Notes: generated by a model not told the origin, from the sequence alone. Positions 1 to 9,713 are shown, counted from the first letter of the stretch. The stretch is 64,000 nt of DNA from Bifidobacterium platyrrhinorum (GCF_010667645.1 NZ_WHZV01000010.1:22224-86223); one strand, 5' to 3'. Program-made: numbers and translations.

Positions 1-695
1 GCCGGCAGGATGCCGTACGGCTGGGTGGAGCCGGGCTGGAACGTGTAGATGCCGTACGGGGAGAACGGCTGCCAGTTGGACGGCTTGACGTACCACACGG
101 CGCAGATGATGAACAGAGCGATGATCGCGAGCTTGATCATCACCATGATGTCGTTGGTCTTCTTCGTCTGGTTGATGCCCACGGACAGCACCCAGGTGAT
201 GAGCAGCACGACCACGAAGCCGGGCAGGTTGAAATAGGTGGTCACGCCGGGCGTGGTGCCGTATGCGGCGGTCAGTTCGACCGGCAGGCTCAGGCCGAAG
301 CCTTCGAGCAGCTTGTTGAAGTAGCCGGCCCAGCCCGCGGACACGGTGGCCGCCTGCAACGCGTATTCGAGGATGAGGTTCCAGCCGATCACGAACGCGA
401 TGAGTTCGCCGAACGCCAGATACGCGTACGAGTAGGCGGAGCCGGACACCGGCGCCATCGACGCGAACTCGGCGTAGCACAGGCCCGCGAAACCGCAGCA
501 GATGGCGGCCAGCAGGAACGAGACGGACAGCGCCGGGCCGGCGGTGAGCGCGCCCTTGCCGGTGAGTACGAAGATGCCGGTGCCGATGATGGCGCCGATG
601 CCGAGCATCGTCAGGTCGAAGGTGCGCATCGTGCGCTTGAGCGGGGTGGAATCGGCGACAAGCTGATCCACCGTTTTCTTACGGAACAGATTCAT
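1..695 (-). CDS. Amino acid permease, APC superfamily (3' end outside window)
   Basis: This encodes the first 231 residues of an integral membrane amino acid transporter; the frame runs open off the left edge. Reading starts at ATG 695-693 with MNLFRKKTVDQL. It then shows the typical APC N-terminus: a cytoplasmic stretch ending TPLKRTMRTFDLTMLGIGAI, the unwound helix-1 motif GIGAIIGTGIFVLTG (about residues 32-46) that binds the substrate backbone, and helix 2 to 3 with CYAEFASMAPVSGSAYSY. At least five hydrophobic segments are visible. The motifs fit the cationic amino acid/YfnA-like branch, but the substrate cannot be assigned. It is divergent from alr across about 340 bases. Only the C-terminal half is missing, because of the window edge. 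Confidence 0.85.
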   Translation of the reverse strand, partial: MNLFRKKTVDQLVADSTPLKRTMRTFDLTMLGIGAIIGTGIFVLTGKGALTAGPALSVSFLLAAICCGFAGLCYAEFASMAPVSGSAYSYAYLAFGELIAFVIGWNLILEYALQAATVSAGWAGYFNKLLEGFGLSLPVELTAAYGTTPGVTTYFNLPGFVVVLLITWVLSVGINQTKKTNDIMVMIKLAIIALFIICAVWYVKPSNWQPFSPYGIYTFQPGSTQPYGILP

Positions 696-1036
696 GGTCT
701 TCTCTCATGAATTAGTGGAATGGGGCTTGGCCGGACGGAATTCCGGGACCCCGACACGCCTCAACGCCGGGAGTCTGAACTATGGGCGGCACGATGCCTC
801 CGCGCCGTGCAGGGGGACGAAGTGGCCTGCGGGCAAACGGCTCGTGAACCGCGTAACCGCCGAGTATAGGGCGACCCGGGGAAAAGCGGCGCCGCGCGTC
901 TCACGATGCGTCCGTCATGCGAAAAACGGGTCGTAGTGTGGAAGCCGATCCGTGATGCGGGGACGCGCAAACCTCGCGTGTCGGCATGTGGGCGCGAAAA
1001 CGGACTCGTCACAACGCCGCGCGACAATGGGGCACC
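696..1036. other. Divergent intergenic region, permease / alr
   Basis: About 340 bases separate the divergent permease and alr starts. I see no convincing additional gene. Short open frames here have no ribosome binding site and poor codon structure. The region must hold both promoters, but no unambiguous -35/-10 pair stands out. Confidence 0.4.
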
Positions 1037-2395
1037 ATGAGTATGAACGCAGCTCCCGAAATCGAATTCAGCTCCCAGGCGGGCAGGGCCAACTACGCGG
1101 CCGCCCGTCGCCGCTACCCCGCGCAGGCCATCGTCGACCTCAAGGCCCTGCGCGACAACATGGCGCATCTGGTGAGCGTGGTCGGCGGCCCCCACTCCGG
1201 CACCGCCGTGATGGGCGTGGTCAAGGCCGACGCCTACGGCCACGGCCTGCTGCCCGCCGCGCTCGCCGCGCTCGCCGGCGGCGCCACCTGGCTCGGCACC
1301 GCCCAGTCGCATGAGGCGCTGCTCCTGCGCAAGCTCGGCATCGGCCCCGACCGCTGCCACATCCTCACGTGGGTCTACAACGGCACGGAGGTCCCGTTCG
1401 ACGAGCTCATCGCCAACGACATCGACGTGTCCGTCGGTTCGCTGCCCGGCATCGACGCGGTGGCCGAGGCCGCCCGCAAGCTCGGCAAGACGGCGCGCGT
1501 GCACGTGAAGGTCGACTCCGGCTTCGGACGCAACGGCTTCACGCCGGAGGGCTTCGACGCGGCGCTCGCCAGGCTCGTCCCGCTCGCCAAGGAGGGCGTG
1601 CTGCATATCGTCGGCCAGTGGAGCCACCTCGCCGTGGCCGATTCGCCGGACGTGCCCGAGTTCGTCGCCTCCACCGACCGCCAGATCGAGAACTTCAAGG
1701 CGTTCACCGCCCGCATGGAGAAGGCGGGCATCGCCCCCGAGATCCGTCACCTCGCGAACACCGCGGCCACGCTGTCCCGCCCCGAGATCCACTTCGAACT
1801 CACCCGCCCGGGCATCGGCCTGTACGGCTACGAGCCGGATCCGGCGATGGGCACGCCGTCCAGCTACGCGTTGAAGCCGGCCATGCGCCTGCAGGCGCAG
1901 CTCGGCACCGTCAAGGACGTGGAGGCCGGCCACGGCATCTCCTACGGCCGCACCTACCTCACCCCGGACGACACCTCCACCGCGATCGTGCCGCTCGGCT
2001 ACGCGGACGGCATCCACCGCTCCGCCTCCGGATTCGACATGCAGGGCGCCAAGCACGTGGAGAAGCCGGGCGGCCCGGTGCGCGTGATGACCGCCGAAGG
2101 GCCGAAGCTGTACCGCGTCTCCGGCCGCGTGTGCATGGACCAGTTCATCCTCGACCTGCACGGTTCGGCCGCCGCGCTCGACGTGCATGAGGGCGACACC
2201 GTGGAACTGTTCGGCCCGGGCCGCGGCGAGGAGTTCGCCGAGCCGACCGCCGACGACTGGGCCCGCGCCGCCGACACCATCAGCTACGAGATCTTCACCT
2301 GCCTGCGCAACCGCATCCCGCGCCTGTACGAGCACGCCGCCGAGGTGCTGCCCGCCGACGATCTCGCCAGGCTCGACCCGGCGTCGCTGCTGTAA
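1037..2395 (+). CDS. alr: Alanine racemase
   Basis: PLP-dependent racemase that makes D-alanine for peptidoglycan. The 452-residue product is somewhat longer than the usual 360-400 because of an N-terminal extension and a longer C-terminus. The PLP lysine is Lys63 in VVKADAYGHG. The C-terminal beta domain carries the catalytic tyrosine motif GYADGIHR and the RVSGRVCMDQFILDL signature. An in-frame ATG exists at 986, but the first family-like residues (QAIVDLKALRDNM) begin about 30 residues after 1037, so 1037 or the ATG at 1043 is preferred. No strong ribosome binding site is visible before either. A palindromic repeat lies about 50 bases after the stop. The next gene, dgt, is on the same strand. 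Confidence 0.93.
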   Translation: MSMNAAPEIEFSSQAGRANYAAARRRYPAQAIVDLKALRDNMAHLVSVVGGPHSGTAVMGVVKADAYGHGLLPAALAALAGGATWLGTAQSHEALLLRKLGIGPDRCHILTWVYNGTEVPFDELIANDIDVSVGSLPGIDAVAEAARKLGKTARVHVKVDSGFGRNGFTPEGFDAALARLVPLAKEGVLHIVGQWSHLAVADSPDVPEFVASTDRQIENFKAFTARMEKAGIAPEIRHLANTAATLSRPEIHFELTRPGIGLYGYEPDPAMGTPSSYALKPAMRLQAQLGTVKDVEAGHGISYGRTYLTPDDTSTAIVPLGYADGIHRSASGFDMQGAKHVEKPGGPVRVMTAEGPKLYRVSGRVCMDQFILDLHGSAAALDVHEGDTVELFGPGRGEEFAEPTADDWARAADTISYEIFTCLRNRIPRLYEHAAEVLPADDLARLDPASLL

Positions 2396-2443
2396 CGGCT
2401 GCTGTAACGGTTCCTCGTAAGCGGTGCCGTCCGGAGGCTCCGG

Positions 2444-2532
2444 ACGTCCCGGATTCTCGAAGCGAACGCCGATCCCGAGAATCCGGGACGCTGAGTGGAT
2501 CCAAGCGTCCGGTTTTCTCGAGCTTCCGGGAC
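2444..2532. repeat. Palindromic intergenic repeat, family B (single unit plus a partial unit)
   Basis: A 14-base arm at 2446-2459 pairs perfectly with 2476-2489 across a 16-base loop. The arm core reads GTCCCGGATTCTCG. After the partner arm come GCTGAG and a further half-unit with AGCGTCC and TTTTCTCGAG (about 2503-2522). The same arm sequence, loop length and GACGCTGAG terminus recur as a four-unit array at 34629-34886. Here it sits between alr and dgt. It could act as a terminator or be a REP-like element. There is no T-tract. Confidence 0.75.
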
Positions 2533-2599
2533 ATGAACCGTGGCGGCGGAACCCAAGGAACCACCCGCCGGTAGGGGAACCGCGGGTAGGATGGGCGGC

Positions 2600-3892
2600 A
2601 TGGAGACGACACGGGACGGGGAACCGGTATTGAGCGGCGAAGGCTACACCGCCTTCGACGAGGAACGCTGGGCCCCCGAGGCGCCCAAATCGAAGACGCG
2701 CACCGCGTTCGAACGCGACCGCGCCCGACTCATCCACTCATCCGCATTGCGCCGCCTCGGCGCGAAAAGCCAGGTGCTCGTCGCCGGCACCGACGACTTC
2801 GCCCGCACCCGCCTCACCCACACGCTCGAGGTCGCGCAGATCGGCCGCCAGATCGGCAAACTGCTCGGCTGCGACCCGGACGTGGTCGACTGCGCGTGCC
2901 TCGCCCACGACCTCGGCCACCCGCCGTTCGGCCACAACGGCGAACAGGCGCTGGCCCGCATCGCCGCGGGGATCGGCGGCTTCGAAGGCAACGCGCAGAC
3001 CCTGCGCCTGCTCACCCGTCTCGAACCGAAGGTCCTCCACCCCGACGGGCGCCCCGCCGGCGTGAACCTCACGCGCGCCTCGCTCGACGCTGCCGTCAAA
3101 TACCCGTGGACGCTCGCCGAAGCCCCCGAATACGCGCGCCTCACCGGCGTCAAACCCACCAAGTTCTGCGTCTACCCGGACGACGAGGACGTGTTCCGCT
3201 GGCTCAAGACCGGCGCCCCCAAAGCCGTGAAGCCGATGGAATGCCAGGTGATGGACCTCGCCGACGACATCGCCTACTCGGTGCACGACGTGGAGGACGC
3301 GATCGCCACCGGCGCGTTCGACCCCTCGGCCCTCTCGAACGTGCGCACGCTCGACGCCATCGTCGAGGACACGCGCGCCTGGTACGGCGAACGGTGGGAC
3401 CCGGACGGGCTGCTCGCCGCGTTCGCCCGGCTCTCCCGGCTCGGCCTGTTCCCCGAACGCTTCGACGGTTCGCGAAGGGACCTGGCCAGACTCAAGAACA
3501 TCACCTCCGACCTGATCGGACGGTTCGCGTGGAGCGTGGAAAGCGCCACCCGCGAAGCCCACGGCCCCGGCCCGCTCACCCGGTACTCGGCCAACGTGGT
3601 CATCCCCGGGGAGACCTCCTACGAGATCGTGGCGCTCAAGGGCGTGGCCGTGCATTTCGTCATGGCGCCGCGCCAGCGCGAGCCGCTGCATCGCGAGGAG
3701 CAGCGAATCGTCGAGGACCTCGTCGACGTGCTCATGAGCGAATCCCCGCGCCCCTCCGACGTGCTCGAAAGCCAGTTCCTCGACGACTGGCGCGAGGCCG
3801 GCGATGACGACGGCCGCCTGCGCGTCGCCGTCGACCAGGTCGCCTCCCTCACCGACGCCTCCGCCCTCGCTCTCCACTCCATCCTGTGCTGA
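2600..3892 (+). CDS. dgt: Deoxyguanosinetriphosphate triphosphohydrolase-like protein (HD domain)
   Basis: HD-superfamily dNTP triphosphohydrolase that removes triphosphate from dNTPs and helps balance the pool. The 430-residue product has an N-terminal RARLIHSSALRRLGAKSQV segment, then the metal-binding HD pattern: the H of TRLTHTLEVAQIGR, the HD pair in CLAHDLGHPPFGHNGEQAL, and a downstream D in MDLADDIAYSVHDVEDA. This matches the dGTPase-like family widespread in actinobacteria beside dnaG. ATG 2600 follows GTAGGA at a suitable distance. ATG 2591 and a GTG at 2540 are in frame but lack a good site. The gene order dgt-dnaG is a common actinobacterial pairing. A long hairpin element begins 23 bases after the stop. 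Confidence 0.9.
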   Translation: METTRDGEPVLSGEGYTAFDEERWAPEAPKSKTRTAFERDRARLIHSSALRRLGAKSQVLVAGTDDFARTRLTHTLEVAQIGRQIGKLLGCDPDVVDCACLAHDLGHPPFGHNGEQALARIAAGIGGFEGNAQTLRLLTRLEPKVLHPDGRPAGVNLTRASLDAAVKYPWTLAEAPEYARLTGVKPTKFCVYPDDEDVFRWLKTGAPKAVKPMECQVMDLADDIAYSVHDVEDAIATGAFDPSALSNVRTLDAIVEDTRAWYGERWDPDGLLAAFARLSRLGLFPERFDGSRRDLARLKNITSDLIGRFAWSVESATREAHGPGPLTRYSANVVIPGETSYEIVALKGVAVHFVMAPRQREPLHREEQRIVEDLVDVLMSESPRPSDVLESQFLDDWREAGDDDGRLRVAVDQVASLTDASALALHSILC

Positions 3893-3915
3893 CCCGGCGT
3901 TCCCGTTGTGCGGGG

Positions 3916-3998
3916 GACGGACGGCATATGCGGGGCGCGACCGTAGGCTTGGCCGAACGGCCTGGAGTGTGTCGCGCCCCGCATATGCCATCCGGCCC
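3916..3998. repeat. Long hairpin element, family A copy 1
   Basis: The left arm 3916-3942 pairs with 3972-3998. The inner 19 bp (3924-3942 with 3972-3990) are perfect and the outer 8 bp have two mismatches. The loop is 29 bases (3943-3971) with core TAGGCTTGGCCGAACGGCC followed by TGGAGTGT. The loop is the same as in copies 2 and 3 (one base differs in copy 2), while the arms differ in sequence between copies. It lies 23 bases after the dgt stop and before dnaG. It has no U-tract, so it is not a classical intrinsic terminator, though it may act as one. Confidence 0.85.
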
Positions 3999-4064
3999 TC
4001 CGGCATACAAGGACGGGACGTCCCATCGGCCGGGCGATCCCACGGTGGGGTAGGGTAGAGGGTT

Positions 4065-6170
4065 ATGGCCGGAATGATCAAGAAGGAAGACGTGGAGAAG
4101 GTGCGCGCCGCCGCGGACCTGTACGACATCGTATCCGCATCCGTCTCGCTCAAGCCCTCCGGCACCGGCACGTACGTCGGCCTGTGCCCGTTCCACGACG
4201 AGAAGACCGGCAGCTTCAACGTGCGCCCCGCGCTCGGCGTCTGGCACTGCTTCGGCTGCGGCCTGGGCGGCGACGTGTTCAAATTCGTCGAACAGCAGGA
4301 GAACATCGACTTCCGCGAGGCCGTCGAACTGCTCGCGGACAAGTACCACATCGAACTGCATTACGAGCAGAGCGGCACGGGGCGCGCCGACGGGCATTCC
4401 GGCTCGAAGCGCGCGCGCCTGCTCGAGGCCAACGAGGAGGCGCAGCGCTTCTTCGTCTCCCAGATCATGACCAAGGAGGCGCTCGCCGCCCGCAAGCTCC
4501 TCGGCGGGCGCACGTTCAGCCAGGCCGACTGCGAACGCTTCGGCTGCGGATACGCGCCGCAGGGGTGGGACAACCTCGTGCGCCATCTCGCGTCGAAGGG
4601 CTTCACCCAGCAGGAGATGCTCGACGCGGGCCTCGCGCGTCAGGGCCAGCGCGGCGTCTACGACTATTTCCGCGGCCGCGTCACCTGGCCGATCCGCGAT
4701 TCGACCGGCCGTACGCTCGGCTTCGGCGCCCGCAAGCTGTACGAGGACGACCAGATCGCCGCGAAGTACATCAACACGCCGGACACGCAGCTGTACCGCA
4801 AGAACCAGGTGCTCTACGGCATCGACCTGGCGAAGAAGGCGATCGTGAAGAAGCGACAGGTGGTGATCGTCGAGGGGTACACGGACGTGATGGCCATGCA
4901 CCTGGCCGGCGTGGACACGGCGATCGCCACGTGCGGCACCGCGTTCGGCGCCGAGCACGCGAAGATCGTGCGCCGTCTCATCGCCGACGATTCGCTCGGC
5001 GCGGTCCAGCTGGTGGGGCCGTTGAAGGTCGAGGGCCAGCCGCTGAGCTCGCGCATCGTGTTCACGTTCGACGGCGACGCCGCCGGGCAGAAGGCCGCGC
5101 TGCACGCGTTCGGCCTCGATTCGGCGTTCCTGTCGCAGACGTTCGTCGCCGTGGCGGACGACAACCTCGACCCGTGCGATTTGAGGATCGAACGCGGCGA
5201 CGAGGCGGTGCGCTCGCTCATCGGGCATGCGAAACCGCTCTACGATTTCGTCATCGACGCGGCGATCGGCCGGTTCGACACGTCGTACACGACCGGGCAG
5301 ATGGGCGCGGTCAAGGCGGTGGCGCCGCTGGTGGCGCAGATCCGCGACCGGTCGCTGCTCGACATCTACACGCGCAAGGCGACGCGCCGCATCGGCGTGG
5401 ACCTGGACATCATGCGCCGCGAGGTGAACCAGGCGCGCCGGCGGCTGCATGTGCGCGACGAGGACGCGTACGCGCAGCGGCGCCGGTTCAACGCCGGTCC
5501 GGAACGCCGTGCGGACCCGGGCGCGGACCCGTACGCCAACCCGGCGGCGCGCCGCGCGCTCGAACGCCGCGACGCCGCCGAACAGACGTATTTCCGCATC
5601 GACGACGCCGTGTTCATCGCCGAACAGCAGTTCATGGCCGTGCTCATCCAGATCCCACGCGCCATCGACCCGTCGTGGTTCGGCGAACTGACGCTCGCGA
5701 ACTTCATGACCCCGGTGTTCCGCACCCTGTTCCAGGCGGTGGCCGCCGCCGGCGGACTGCCCGGGGACGGTACCCCGCAGGGGCTGTGGATGCACAATCT
5801 CACCAAGGCGGGCGGGCCGATGCTCGAATCGACGATCAACGAACTGGCGGTCATGCCGTTGCCGTTGCCCGCCGACGGACGCCCGGCCTCCGGCGGCGGG
5901 GACGGGGACGGTTCCGGCGGCGCGGATCCGGGCGGCGGCCATGCCGACGAGCGGCTGCGGCCCGCCACCAAGGCGGAGCGCCGGTACGCCGCGGAACTGC
6001 TCGCCAAACTGCTCGACATGGGGCTCATGCGCCGCATCGGCGCGTCCCGGCGACGGATGGCGATGCTGCCGGACGGCGAGGAGAAGATCGCGCTGCTCGG
6101 CGAGGTGACCCGCATGGAGACCGCGCGCAAGGACCTGCAGTCCCAGGTGTACGGCAACAACATCGGCTGA
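4065..6170 (+). CDS. dnaG: DNA primase
   Basis: Synthesises RNA primers at the replication fork with the replicative helicase. The 701-residue product opens with the CHC2 zinc finger ([13 protein letters not shown], then [16 protein letters not shown]), followed by the catalytic core. The TOPRIM acidic motifs are [16 protein letters not shown] and [12 protein letters not shown], separated by a short insertion ([18 protein letters not shown]). The C-terminal helicase-interaction region holds a Gly/Asp-rich low-complexity linker ([20 protein letters not shown]), then a final helical segment. The start could be ATG 4065 or the ATG three codons later. The size is slightly above the usual 600-660 residues because of the linker. 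Confidence 0.95.
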   Translation: MAGMIKKEDVEKVRAAADLYDIVSASVSLKPSGTGTYVGLCPFHDEKTGSFNVRPALGVWHCFGCGLGGDVFKFVEQQENIDFREAVELLADKYHIELHYEQSGTGRADGHSGSKRARLLEANEEAQRFFVSQIMTKEALAARKLLGGRTFSQADCERFGCGYAPQGWDNLVRHLASKGFTQQEMLDAGLARQGQRGVYDYFRGRVTWPIRDSTGRTLGFGARKLYEDDQIAAKYINTPDTQLYRKNQVLYGIDLAKKAIVKKRQVVIVEGYTDVMAMHLAGVDTAIATCGTAFGAEHAKIVRRLIADDSLGAVQLVGPLKVEGQPLSSRIVFTFDGDAAGQKAALHAFGLDSAFLSQTFVAVADDNLDPCDLRIERGDEAVRSLIGHAKPLYDFVIDAAIGRFDTSYTTGQMGAVKAVAPLVAQIRDRSLLDIYTRKATRRIGVDLDIMRREVNQARRRLHVRDEDAYAQRRRFNAGPERRADPGADPYANPAARRALERRDAAEQTYFRIDDAVFIAEQQFMAVLIQIPRAIDPSWFGELTLANFMTPVFRTLFQAVAAAGGLPGDGTPQGLWMHNLTKAGGPMLESTINELAVMPLPLPADGRPASGGGDGDGSGGADPGGGHADERLRPATKAERRYAAELLAKLLDMGLMRRIGASRRRMAMLPDGEEKIALLGEVTRMETARKDLQSQVYGNNIG

Positions 6171-6247
6171 CGGCGGCCGGCATCGGCCGGCCCGGCTCGG
6201 CGGGTCCTGCGGGTCGGACGGGGAGGGCCGTCGCGGCCCCGGCAAGG

Positions 6248-6307
6248 ATTGGACCGGTCGGAAAACCCGCGATTGGCCCCATCCAAATTGGACCGGTTTG
6301 GACCGGG
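6248..6307 (+). promoter_or_regulatory. Direct repeats of ATTGGACCGGT before pdxS, probable MocR/PdxR operator
   Basis: ATTGGACCGGT occurs at 6248-6258 and 6287-6297, with a third, one-mismatch copy (TTTGGACCGGG) directly following at 6297-6307. A degenerate ATTGGCC lies at 6272-6278. MocR-family regulators of pdxST are known to bind direct repeats containing a TGGAC core. A GATAAT -10-like box lies at 6324-6329, and the TTGGAC within the third repeat would be its -35 at about 20 bases spacing, as expected for an activator-dependent promoter. The regulator candidate is encoded downstream at 8133. Confidence 0.6.
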
Positions 6308-6387
6308 CCGCGTGCGTGCGCCCGATAATGGTCGGCGAAACCGTCCGGCAGGGGCCGGACGCACGCGGACATACGAAGGGAACACCG

Positions 6388-7263
6388 ATGACGCAGAACC
6401 GTGCCGAACTCAACCGCAACCTCGCCCAGATGCTCAAGGGCGGCGTGATCATGGACGTGACCACGCCCGAACAGGCGAAGATCGCCCAGGACGCCGGCGC
6501 CTGCGCCGTCATGGCGCTCGAACGCATCCCCGCCGACATCCGCGCCGCCGGCGGCGTGAGCCGCATGAGCGACCCGGCCATGATCAAGGGCATCCAGGAG
6601 GCCGTGTCCATCCCGGTCATGGCGAAGGTGCGCATCGGCCACATCGCCGAGGCCCGCATCCTGCAGGCCATCGACATCGACTACATCGACGAGTCCGAGG
6701 TGCTCTCCCCGGCCGACGACGTCTACCACATCGACAAGAACCGGTTCGACGTGCCGTTCGTGTGCGGTGCGAAGAACCTCGGCGAGGCGCTGCGCCGCAT
6801 CGCCGAAGGTGCGGCCATGATCCGCACCAAGGGCGAGCCGGGCACTGGCGACGTGATCCAGGCCGTGCGCCACATGCGCACAATGAACAAGCAGATCCAC
6901 GAGCTCGTCTCCCTGCGCGACGACGAGGTGTACGAGGCGGCCAAGCAGCTCGCCGTGCCGTACGACCTCGCCAGGTACGTGCACGACAACGGACGTCTGC
7001 CCGTCGTCAACTTCGCCGCCGGCGGCGTCGCCACCCCGGCCGACGCGGCCCTGATGATGGAGCTCGGCGCCGAGGGCGTGTTCGTCGGCTCCGGCATCTT
7101 CAAGTCCGGCGACCCGGCCAAGCGCGCCGCCGCCATCGTCAAGGCGACCGCCAACTGGCAGGACGCCGACCTGCTCGCCAGGCTCTCCGAGAACCTCGGC
7201 GAGGCCATGGTCGGCATCAACGAGGACGAGATCCAGACCATCATGGCCGCCCGAGGCGAGTGA
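6388..7263 (+). CDS. pdxS: Pyridoxal 5'-phosphate synthase subunit PdxS
   Basis: Synthase subunit of the DXP-independent vitamin B6 pathway. It condenses ribose 5-phosphate, glyceraldehyde 3-phosphate and ammonia (from PdxT) to PLP as a dodecameric (beta/alpha)8 barrel. The 291-residue product matches the family length. Visible family blocks include [38 protein letters not shown] with its neighbouring [21 protein letters not shown] and the phosphate-binding [21 protein letters not shown]. The start at 6388 follows GAAGGGA. Upstream in-frame codons precede any conserved residue and overlap the operator region. pdxT starts 19 bases after the stop, so the two are cotranscribed. Confidence 0.96.
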   Translation: MTQNRAELNRNLAQMLKGGVIMDVTTPEQAKIAQDAGACAVMALERIPADIRAAGGVSRMSDPAMIKGIQEAVSIPVMAKVRIGHIAEARILQAIDIDYIDESEVLSPADDVYHIDKNRFDVPFVCGAKNLGEALRRIAEGAAMIRTKGEPGTGDVIQAVRHMRTMNKQIHELVSLRDDEVYEAAKQLAVPYDLARYVHDNGRLPVVNFAAGGVATPADAALMMELGAEGVFVGSGIFKSGDPAKRAAAIVKATANWQDADLLARLSENLGEAMVGINEDEIQTIMAARGE

Positions 7264-7281
7264 GACCCGGAGGCGATTGAC

Positions 7282-7926
7282 ATGGTCGTAGCGGTCGAAT
7301 ACATCTCCAAGGAGGAGTCCGACGGCGTGGAATCCGGGCAGGACCGGCACGGCGTGACCGGCATCCTCGCCGTGCAGGGCGCGTTCGCGGAACACGCCGC
7401 CGTGCTCGACAGGCTCGGCGCGCCGTGGAAGCTGCTGCGCGCCGCCGAGGACTTCGACGACTCCATCGACCGGGTGATTCTGCCCGGCGGCGAATCCACC
7501 ACGCAAGGCAAGCTCCTGCACTCCACCGGCCTGTTCGAGCCGATCGCCGAGCACATCAAGGCCGGCAAGCCCGTGTTCGGCACCTGCGCCGGCATGATCC
7601 TGCTCGCGAAGAGGCTCGACAACGACGAGCACGTGTACTTCGGCGCGCTCGACGCCGTCGTGCGCCGCAACGCGTACGGCCGCCAGCTGGGCAGCTTCGC
7701 CGCCACCGCCGACTTCGGCGAGCCCGGGGACGCCGGGTACATCAAGGATTTCCCGCTCGTGTTCATCCGCGGGCCGTACGTCGTCTCCGTCGGCGGGTCG
7801 GCGCGCGTCGAAACCGAGGTCGACGGGCATCCGGTGGCGCTGCGCCAGGGCGGCATCCTCGCCACCGCGTTCCACCCGGAACTCACCGACGACACGCGCC
7901 TGCACGAGCTGTTCCTCTCCCTGTAG
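7282..7926 (+). CDS. pdxT: Pyridoxal 5'-phosphate synthase glutaminase subunit PdxT
   Basis: Class I glutamine amidotransferase that supplies ammonia to PdxS. The 214-residue product has the oxyanion/interaction motif GGESTTQGKLL, the nucleophile Cys in FGTCAGMILLAKR, and the His/Glu pair in TAFHPELTDDTRLHELFL. About 25 residues of N-terminal extension (MVVAVEYISKEESDGVESGQ) precede the usual start GVTGILAVQGAFAEH. An alternative internal start is not supported, because GGAGG-like sequence (CCGGAGGCG) precedes ATG 7282 well. It follows pdxS directly in the same operon. Confidence 0.95.
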   Translation: MVVAVEYISKEESDGVESGQDRHGVTGILAVQGAFAEHAAVLDRLGAPWKLLRAAEDFDDSIDRVILPGGESTTQGKLLHSTGLFEPIAEHIKAGKPVFGTCAGMILLAKRLDNDEHVYFGALDAVVRRNAYGRQLGSFAATADFGEPGDAGYIKDFPLVFIRGPYVVSVGGSARVETEVDGHPVALRQGGILATAFHPELTDDTRLHELFLSL

Positions 7927-7962
7927 CGCTCCCCGTGGCCCGGGGCGGTGCCCGGCAATCGC

Positions 7963-8057
7963 CCATGGTGCGGTGTGAAGATGATGTGGAACGGCCATTT
8001 CCCGCCGTTTTGCGTCGGCGCACCATGGGAGTTTCACCGCATCATGGGATAATCGTC
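7963..8057. promoter_or_regulatory. Imperfect palindrome before the pdxR-like gene
   Basis: GCCCATGGTGCGGTG near 7963 is mirrored by GCGCACCATGGGA near 8018-8031, with a related CACCGCATCATGGGA at 8036-8050. The spacing (about 45 bases) and position upstream of the regulator suggest an operator or a weak hairpin between pdxT and the regulator. No TGGAC direct repeats like those before pdxS are visible here. Confidence 0.3.
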
Positions 8058-8132
8058 GGAAGGATTGCCGAAAAGGAGCGGCGGCGGGGAAGTCGCCCCG
8101 ATGCGGATACGGGAAGGGAAAGGACGGTGGCC

Positions 8133-9677
8133 ATGCGGCTGGAACTCGACCGGCGTGCGAGCGTGCCGATGTACCGGCAGCTGGCCGCACAGCTGCGCGA
8201 ACGCATCGTCTCCGGCGAGCTCGCCGAAGGCTACCGGCTGCCGCCCGAGCGCGAGCTCGCCGCACGCCTCGGCGTCAACCGCACCACCGTCCTGCAGGCG
8301 TACCAACGGCTCAAGGACGAAGGCCTCGTCGCGTCGAAGGTCGGCAAGGGCACGTTCGTGACCCCGGCGGGCGGCGCCGGTGCGCGGCCATCGCCCGGTA
8401 CGATCCGCACGATCCGCGACGCCGGCGTCCCCGCGCACGACGGCACGCCCGAGCCGTCCGTCATCCGGCCCCCGTGGTCGGTGCTGTTCAGCGACTACTC
8501 CAACCGGTTCACCTACCATGACATCGCCGAGATCGACCGCGCCCGGCGCGGGGGAGCGGACGGACGCGTCATCGACTTCGCGACCGGCTCGCCCAACCCG
8601 GCGGACATCCCCGACGACCTGCTGCGCGCGGTGAGCCTCGAGGCGTTCGCCTCGCACGAGTTCGACGGCCAGCCGGAATCGCCCATCGAAGGCTTCGACG
8701 AGCTGCGCGCGCTGCTCGCCGAACACATGCGCACGCGCGGCGTCGCCTGCGAGGCGCGCAACGTCATGGTCCTGTCCGGATCCGAACAGGGCATCGACCT
8801 CATCGTGCGCGCGTTCGTGAACCCGGGCGACCGCGTGCTCGTCGAACAGTCCACGTTCTTCCCCGCGTTGCAGACGTTCCGCTCCGCCGACGCGTCGATC
8901 GTCGGCGTGCCGGTCGACGCCGACGGCATGCGCACCGATTTGCTCGAGGGCTACTGCGCGCGCTTCCGGCCCAAGATCATCTACACCATCCCCACCTTCC
9001 ACAACCCCACCGGCACGACGATGCCGATGGAGCGCCGCCGCAGGCTCGTCGACGTGGCGCGCCGCCACCAGTGTCTCATCGTCGAGGACGACGCCTACGG
9101 GGAGCTGTGGTACGGCGGGAACGGGGACGGCGACCGCCCCGTGCCGCTCGCCGGCATGGAGAACGCCGGATACGTGATGTACCTGTCCACGTTCTCGAAG
9201 ACCGTCACCTCCGGGCTGCGCACCGGATGGGTGGCGGCCGACCCGCACGTCATCGCGCGTCTGGCCGCATTGCGGCGCATGGTCGACCAGCATACGAGCA
9301 CGTCGTCGCAGCGCATCTGCCTCGAACTGCTTAAGGAGGGGCGCATCGCCGGGCACGTGCGCGACCTGACCGCCGCCTACCGACGCCGCCGAGACACGGC
9401 CGTCGCCGCGCTGGAACGGCATGCGCCGCAAGGCATGCGATGGACCGTGCCGCAGGGCGGATACTACATCTGGGTCTCGCTGCCCGACGGCGTGCGCGCG
9501 CTCGACCTGCTCGCCCGGTGCCGCACGCTCGGCGTCACGTTCATGCCCGGCGGCGTGTTCGACGTGGACGAGACCGACGAGACGCACATCCGCCTCAACA
9601 TGGTCCGCCCCGACGCACGCGACCTGGAGGACGGCATCCGCCTGGTCTGCGACGCCGTGCGCGCCATGACGCGTTGA
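8133..9677 (+). CDS. pdxR: MocR/PdxR-type GntR regulator with aminotransferase-like domain
   Basis: A 514-residue chimeric regulator. The N-terminal winged helix (about residues 10-75: YRQLAAQLRERIVSGELAEG, then LPPERELAARLGVNRTTVLQAYQRLKDEGLV) is GntR type. The rest (from about residue 145) is a fold-type I aminotransferase domain with the PLP-lysine motif STFSKTVTSGLRTGWV and the conserved YTIPTFHNPTGTTM. It probably senses PLP and controls pdxST. That role is inferred from adjacency and from the TGGAC repeats before pdxS. It differs from many PdxR genes in lying downstream and co-directional rather than divergent. The start follows GGAAGGGAAAGGA. An aminotransferase-like enzyme role is less likely because the HTH is intact. 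Confidence 0.8.
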   Translation: MRLELDRRASVPMYRQLAAQLRERIVSGELAEGYRLPPERELAARLGVNRTTVLQAYQRLKDEGLVASKVGKGTFVTPAGGAGARPSPGTIRTIRDAGVPAHDGTPEPSVIRPPWSVLFSDYSNRFTYHDIAEIDRARRGGADGRVIDFATGSPNPADIPDDLLRAVSLEAFASHEFDGQPESPIEGFDELRALLAEHMRTRGVACEARNVMVLSGSEQGIDLIVRAFVNPGDRVLVEQSTFFPALQTFRSADASIVGVPVDADGMRTDLLEGYCARFRPKIIYTIPTFHNPTGTTMPMERRRRLVDVARRHQCLIVEDDAYGELWYGGNGDGDRPVPLAGMENAGYVMYLSTFSKTVTSGLRTGWVAADPHVIARLAALRRMVDQHTSTSSQRICLELLKEGRIAGHVRDLTAAYRRRRDTAVAALERHAPQGMRWTVPQGGYYIWVSLPDGVRALDLLARCRTLGVTFMPGGVFDVDETDETHIRLNMVRPDARDLEDGIRLVCDAVRAMTR

Positions 9678-9713
9678 CGGGCGGCGCCGCGGGCCGGGCT
9701 ACCATGGTCCTCC

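Noticed and set aside
49..237. Small 62-codon ORF on the plus strand at the left edge
   Set aside because: It is antisense to the amino acid permease gene and has no ribosome binding site.
761..2737. Antisense open frame across alr
   Set aside because: Shadow of alr, which has intact PLP-lysine and catalytic-tyrosine motifs on the plus strand.
3849..6677. Antisense open frame of about 940 codons over dnaG
   Set aside because: It is a shadow of dnaG codon composition, without a ribosome binding site or family motifs.
7425..8132. N-terminal extension of the MocR regulator frame over pdxT
   Set aside because: The frame runs open through the pdxT gene, but the GntR domain begins at 8133 after a good ribosome binding site.
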